Assembly (NCBI GenBank): GCA_033557465.1 | Contig: CM066044.1 | Location: 197,524,184-197,588,183, forward strand | Reading direction: 5' to 3' | DNA from: Ichthyophis bannanicus | Taxonomy: Eukaryota; Chordata; Amphibia; Gymnophiona; Ichthyophiidae | Length of the DNA stretch: 64,000 bases | In this document: piece by piece, positions 59,650 through 64,000 of the stretch | Position numbering within the stretch: position 1 is the first letter of the stretch | Layout: every line of letters starts with the position of its first letter | Program-made: the position numbers and the translations under genes | Notes under the pieces: model-generated | What the model was told of the DNA's origin: nothing | Seen by the model: only the letters and a program-made list of their open reading frames with translations | The model's database searches: none

Positions 59650-59875
59650 GGTAGCACTGGCCCTGATCCCATTTAATCTTGAAAACTAAGCAGGGTCAAG
59701 CCTGGTTATACTTGGATGGGATCAACTTAGTATACCAGGTGCGCTTACTGGCAATCTACTTCTTTTTGCATCGTCAAGAAAACTCAGGAGATAGCCACAG
59801 CATGAACACCTATCGACAGGATCGCTAGGAGGAGACATTGACTTAAGGCACCTAACAGCAAACACCACTTTCACT
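59650..59875 (+). mobile_element. 5S rRNA-derived SINE
   Basis: 59662-59747 follows 5S rRNA in order: CCCTGATCCC, AAAACTAAGCAGGGT (A-box region), CCTGGTTATACTTGGATGGG (box C region) and ATACCAGGTGC. The first 25 or so bases of 5S are not clear. It is followed by a non-5S body ending GACTTAAGGCACCTAACAGC, so it is a SINE and not a lone pseudogene. Confidence 0.75.
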
Positions 59876-60344
59876 TTATTACATTAGTGATTCACACAAA
59901 TGTGCAGATAAATAAAACAGCATGTTTGCAGTATTTCTAAGTAGCTGAATGCACACCATAATAGTTGTAAGAATTGATCAGGAACAAAGAAAAAAAGTAA
60001 GGAAAGAATATTTTTTATCTGAAGAAGATACAGTATCTTTCAAGAGGATGATATTCAAAACCATTGAAGTGGGAAATAGCAATTTTGGCATGTAAATAGA
60101 CAATCTGAAATTGACCTCTTCTGGGAGGCAGTTACTAAGCTGCAGTAAAATCTCAAGACTCGATATTCTAAAAAAGCTGAGCTCCTAAATTTAGGCTTCC
60201 AAATTTGTGCCCTAAGCTTTCAGCTGAAAATTAATTCCAATTTAGGAGTTTAAAATTTATGCTTCTAAATTTAGGATTTAAAGTGAGTTTATACTATAGG
60301 AAATTTATGATAGAAATTTAGAAAAAAAATTATAAATTATGGGC

Positions 60345-60740
60345 CTGATTTTCAATGTCCAGATTTTGGAAGAACTATGCACCTCGTTGGCACATAACCC
60401 TCTCCGCCGACCTCTAAACCAGATATTCAGTGCCACAGCGATGGCATCGAATATCCGAAAATAGCCACAGTGACAGGAATCCACTGGGGCTAATCGGGCA
60501 GCAGCAATATTGGATGCTGTCCAGTTAGCTCCTGCACCTTAAAGATAGGCAAGGGTTTTCCTCCATTCTCTGCCTCCACTCCCAAATGCCCCCAACACGC
60601 CCTGATGCTAATCGGATAGCATCGGAGTGCGTAGGGGATTTAGATGGTGATATTATCATAACTGTGTACATGCCATTGAATATCCCCATCTAAAGCAATT
60701 TACTGGGTTGTAAACTGTAAATTCCTTTAGAAAATCGGGC
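60345..60740. repeat. Non-autonomous DNA-transposon-like repeat, copy 2
   Basis: Shares with 58240-58640 the motifs AGATATTCAGTGCCA, TCGAATATCC and TCGGGCAGCAGCAATATT in the same order. No ORF; ends uncertain. Confidence 0.4.
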
Positions 60741-60851
60741 CCTAAAAATTAATAAAGAAAAGATGTTTAGAGGAGTTTTTTTAGACCCATGATGTTTACT
60801 GATGGTAACGTCCCTTTGGGAAAAATTCTTTATTGCCACATAGTGGGACGT

Positions 60852-61150
60852 TTATTTTATTTATTTATTTTATTTTATTTACAGTTTCTTTTATACCGCG
60901 CTATTCGACATCAGTGCGGTTTACAATGAACATAAAAACCACACGTCACAAATTGATCTGTGCTTACAATGAACAGGTAAAATAAACTTGGATATACATT
61001 AAACAGGTTTCTTGAACAGTGAACATGCGAACTATGTACAAAGCAACTAAATGCAACTATATGTAGAGTTACGTGAAACTAAGTAAATTTCTCTTGGTGA
61101 GAGGAGGTGCAAGTGAGATTACGTTGAATTATACTAAGGTCTTTTTCTCC
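60852..61150 (-). mobile_element. L2-like LINE 3' end, short copy
   Basis: TTTATTTATTT run (60854-60880), then TACAGTTTCTTTTATACCGC and CATCAGTGCGGTTTACAATG: the inverted L2-type tail followed by 3' untranslated sequence. No ORF2 codons are visible, so it is strongly 5'-truncated. Confidence 0.65.
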
Positions 61151-61169
61151 TCTATTTTAACATTTGATT

Positions 61170-64000
61170 GATAGCATTATTTATTTATTTAGACATACTT
61201 GTATATCACCTTATCCTACAATCAAAGTGGTTACATTACATCACAATTGGATTACATTCAACATGTGGGTACTTTACAACATTTAACATGAGGGTATTTA
61301 ACAACATTAAGACAACACAGGTTGAGGGTTACATTTATCATGATGGTGTCGTGAGTCTAGCTGGGTTAGATAAGTATTGAGCTTGCAGTGGAGTTTATGT
61401 TGCAATCCCGCTTGGGTGGGGGGTGTTGTGTATCTGGTGAGGGCTGTTGTCTATCTGCTCGTAATTTTCTGTGAAGAGCAGGGTTTTAAGGGCCTTGGAG
61501 TCTGTGATGTCCTCTAATTCCCTTATGCTTGTTGGGAGGGAGTTTCATATTGTTGATGCCATTAGTGATGGCACTCTTCTTGATGTATTTTGTTTAATCT
61601 TGTGATATCCTGAAGGTGTGTTGATCATGTTGTCATAATTGTTCCTTCTTGGTCTGTTACTGATATTCCTTGTTACAATTTCTTGTAGTACATCCGCTGA
61701 GAGATGGTGGATGATCTTGAAGATGATCAAGATTATTTTATATTTTGCTCTGGCTACTATTGGTAGCCAGTGTAATTGTTGTAAGATAGGGGTGATGTCT
61801 TCTGATCTCGGGGTGTCAGTGATGATGCATGCTGTAGTGTTTTGTACCATTTGAAGTGGGTGTAAGGTCTGTTGGGGGAGGCCTTGATATAGAGAATTTC
61901 CATAATCAAGCAGAGTAATGAGTGCTTGGCAAACTGTGCTTGAAGTGGTCCTGGCGGAGTAGTGGTTTTATCTTTCTTATGGTCCTCAATCGTTGATAGG
62001 CCTTGTTTGCGGTTTTGGCGATATGAGATTTCATGTTCAGAGCCCATTGTGATGCCCAAATACCTAACTTCATCCTTGACTATTATAAGTTTGTTTAGAA
62101 TGCTGATATTCTGTGGTGGAATAAAGCTAGTGTTCCTGGTGACGAACATTGCCTCAGTTTTATCGTAGTTGACCGTCAGGTTATTGTCTGCGAGCCAGAC
62201 ATTCATGTCTTCCAGGCATTTAGTTATTGTTGTTGTGTTAAGTGCTAGTAGATTGATTGGAGCATACACCATAATGTCGTCAGCATATATGTGATAGTGG
62301 AGTTTGTGTCGTCTGATGATGTTGCATATGGGTTGAATGTAAATATTGAAGAGCACTGATGACAGGGCAGATCCCTGAGGTATTCCTTCTGTTGTGGGGA
62401 ACTGTAATGATTTCTTTTGGGTGCATTTGACTTGCTGTGTACGGTCTTCCAGGTACGATGTGAACCATTTCAGAGTGTTCTTGCGTAATCCTATCTGTTG
62501 CAGGCGCTGTAGTAATCTAGCATGGGACACTGTGTCAAAGGCTGCTGAAATGTCTATGAATACTAGCAGGAATCCATTCTTTATATTATCTATACCTATT
62601 ATAAATAAATAAATAAATAAATTATGAGGTTGTCAAAGAGCAATGTGAGTAGTGTTTCCACACCATGCTGTGGTTTAAATTCATGCTGATGAATGTCCAG
62701 TGGGGCATTCATGTCAATGTGGTCCTGAAGTTGTTTTTGCACTGTTTTTTTCAACTATTTTCGCAAGGAATGGTAAACTGGAGATGGGGCGGTAAGATTT
62801 TGGTTTAGATGGGCTTAGGTTATTACCTTTCAGTATTGGACGTATCATGGCGTGCTTGAGGGACTGTGGCATGTGTCCTTGTTGGAGTGACTCTTTGACA
62901 ATTTTATGAATGTGCCGGGATAGCTGGCTTCTTGTAACTTTTATCCAAGTCATTGGGCAAGGGTCTGATGGCGAGGTTGTTGTGTTAAGCCCATGTATTA
63001 TGTCCTCTACTTGACATTCTGATGGTATGCTGAAATCCTCCCAGTATGATGTGGCTCTTTCATTTCATAATCATCCATTTGTCATGTGGTGGAGCATGTC
63101 TGGGTATGGTTTTTCGCTCACATGCAGTCGGCAAATTCCTGTGGATCAAGATGATGGGTACATTGCTGTGTGGTATCCCTAGTGAGCTTTTGGACAATGC
63201 TGAATAGTTCTCTCGGTTTATTGATAGACTTCAAGATTAGATTGGTGTGGTGCTGTTTGCGCTCATTTATCAGATTGTTATATTCTAGTAATTTAGCTTT
63301 ATATAGGGTCAGGGAGTTATGCGACTTATCCCGCCTCCATTTTCTCTCCAGTCTTCGGAGAGTGTGCTTTGCATCTCTGATATCATTTGAATACCAGGGA
63401 GCATTGATTCTCCTTCGTACTTGTGGCTTTATGTTTGTAGGGGCTGATGCTGCATTAGATATTATGGAGTTCCATTTTTCTATGCTTAGGTCAAGGGTGT
63501 CGCATTCTTGCTGGAGTTGTGGGATGATTTCATCTAAGAATGAGTCTTTATTGAAGGCTCTATATCGTCTGGTGATGCTCTCATCTTCTATGTGTTGGGT
63601 GATATTGTTTAGGGAGAGGGTGAATTCTATCACGTAATGATCCGACCAAGGGACTGGTATGATTTTTGGTGTTGTGGTTTTGTCCTGCTCCACCAAATAT
63701 GTTGGAATGAAGACCATATCCAGTACTGTACCATGCTGGTTTGTTGGGGTGTTGATTGTCTGGCTGTATTTCAGAGATTCCATAGCTTTTAAGAATGTTG
63801 CGGCTTCTTTGGCAGGTGCAGAGGTTAGGTTGTAGTCTCCTAGTACAATGAGGGGCTTATGTTTTGTGTTATGTGCACATATTGTTTCAAGTACCGTGGA
63901 AAGGTGTTCAGTTGTGGCTCCAGGAGGCCTGTAGGTGAGGGAGAAGCTTAAGTACTTGTTAGCTATGTTGATTGTGTTGGATTCAGTTGTGTTAGTGCTA
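61170..64000 (-). mobile_element. L2-clade LINE, runs off the window
   Basis: The 3' end at 61170 is an A-rich TAAATAAATAA tail (minus strand) after GATAAGGTGATATACAAG. Upstream come the 3' UTR, ORF2 C-terminus, reverse transcriptase and endonuclease, which reaches the window edge. The rest of the 5' side is not visible. Confidence 0.88.
61470..64000 (-). pseudogene. L2-like ORF2p (endonuclease and reverse transcriptase), disrupted
   Basis: From the right edge: endonuclease LIVLGDYNLTSAPA (about 63850), GTVLDMVFIP and VPWSDHYVIEFTL (63783-63118). Then polymerase HAMIRPILKG and YRPISSLPFLAKIVEK (62953-62714), HEFKPQHGVETLL (about 62670), EGIPQGSALSSVLFNIYI, YHIYADDIMVY (catalytic DD intact) and VRYLGITM (62530-61757). 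Last comes LQQLHWLPIVARAKYKI...RVPSLMAST and WNSLPTSIREL (61850-61470). Frame breaks at about 63110, 62710 and 62000, plus an ATAA microsatellite at 62600-62622. Confidence 0.88.

Noticed and set aside
62600..62622. ATAA run as the tail of an extra LINE insertion
   Set aside because: L2 polymerase codons continue directly on both sides, so it is a microsatellite within the decayed ORF.
1..64000. CRISPR arrays, bacterial operons, riboswitches
   Set aside because: All coding content is eukaryotic transposons; no spaced direct repeats or bacterial signals were seen.

Overview
The window is an almost gene-free stretch of a large vertebrate genome, built from transposable elements nested inside one another. 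DIRS-type tyrosine-recombinase retrotransposons, L1-, CR1- and L2-clade LINEs, a Penelope-like element, Tc1/mariner transposons, tRNA- and 5S-derived SINEs and a pair of LTRs occur together. That mix suggests an amphibian, and a caecilian is my best guess. This is an inference from repeat content only; no host gene identifies the species.

Layout. 1-7.3 kb: an old DIRS copy (A) whose gag is interrupted by a second copy (B). 7.3-11 kb: an antisense RTE-like LINE split by a CR1 LINE, itself split by an L2 3' end. 11-15.6 kb: a distant DIRS family (D) interrupted by a 1.33 kb LTR carrying a long ORF. 15.6-35 kb: one Tc1-like transposon broken by three insertions: an inverted ORF1-only L1 element; a SINE that contains a mariner; and a 15.4 kb L1 (L1-A). 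L1-A itself holds a Penelope-like element, a full-length opposite-strand L1 (L1-B, which holds another SINE) and a CR1 fragment. 35-39.3 kb: DIRS-C. 39.9-51.4 kb: DIRS-E with a young DIRS-F inserted precisely in its reverse transcriptase. 51.4-61 kb: the quietest part, with one possible host exon, a second copy of the ORF-bearing LTR, a 112-bp palindrome and a 5S-derived SINE. 61-64 kb: an L2 LINE running off the window.

Most coding sequence is on the minus strand and decayed. The best preserved element is DIRS-F: its recombinase ORF is intact, its reverse transcriptase ORF has one late frameshift, its gag has one late stop, and its terminal repeats match almost perfectly. Several target sites can be rebuilt by eye. 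Two DIRS insertions share 4-5 bp between the circle junction and the target, as expected for recombinase crossover. The two LTRs share exact ends, have different 4-bp duplications, and each keeps an open frame of about 365-370 codons starting at the first base of the LTR. I consider that the most unusual signal here.
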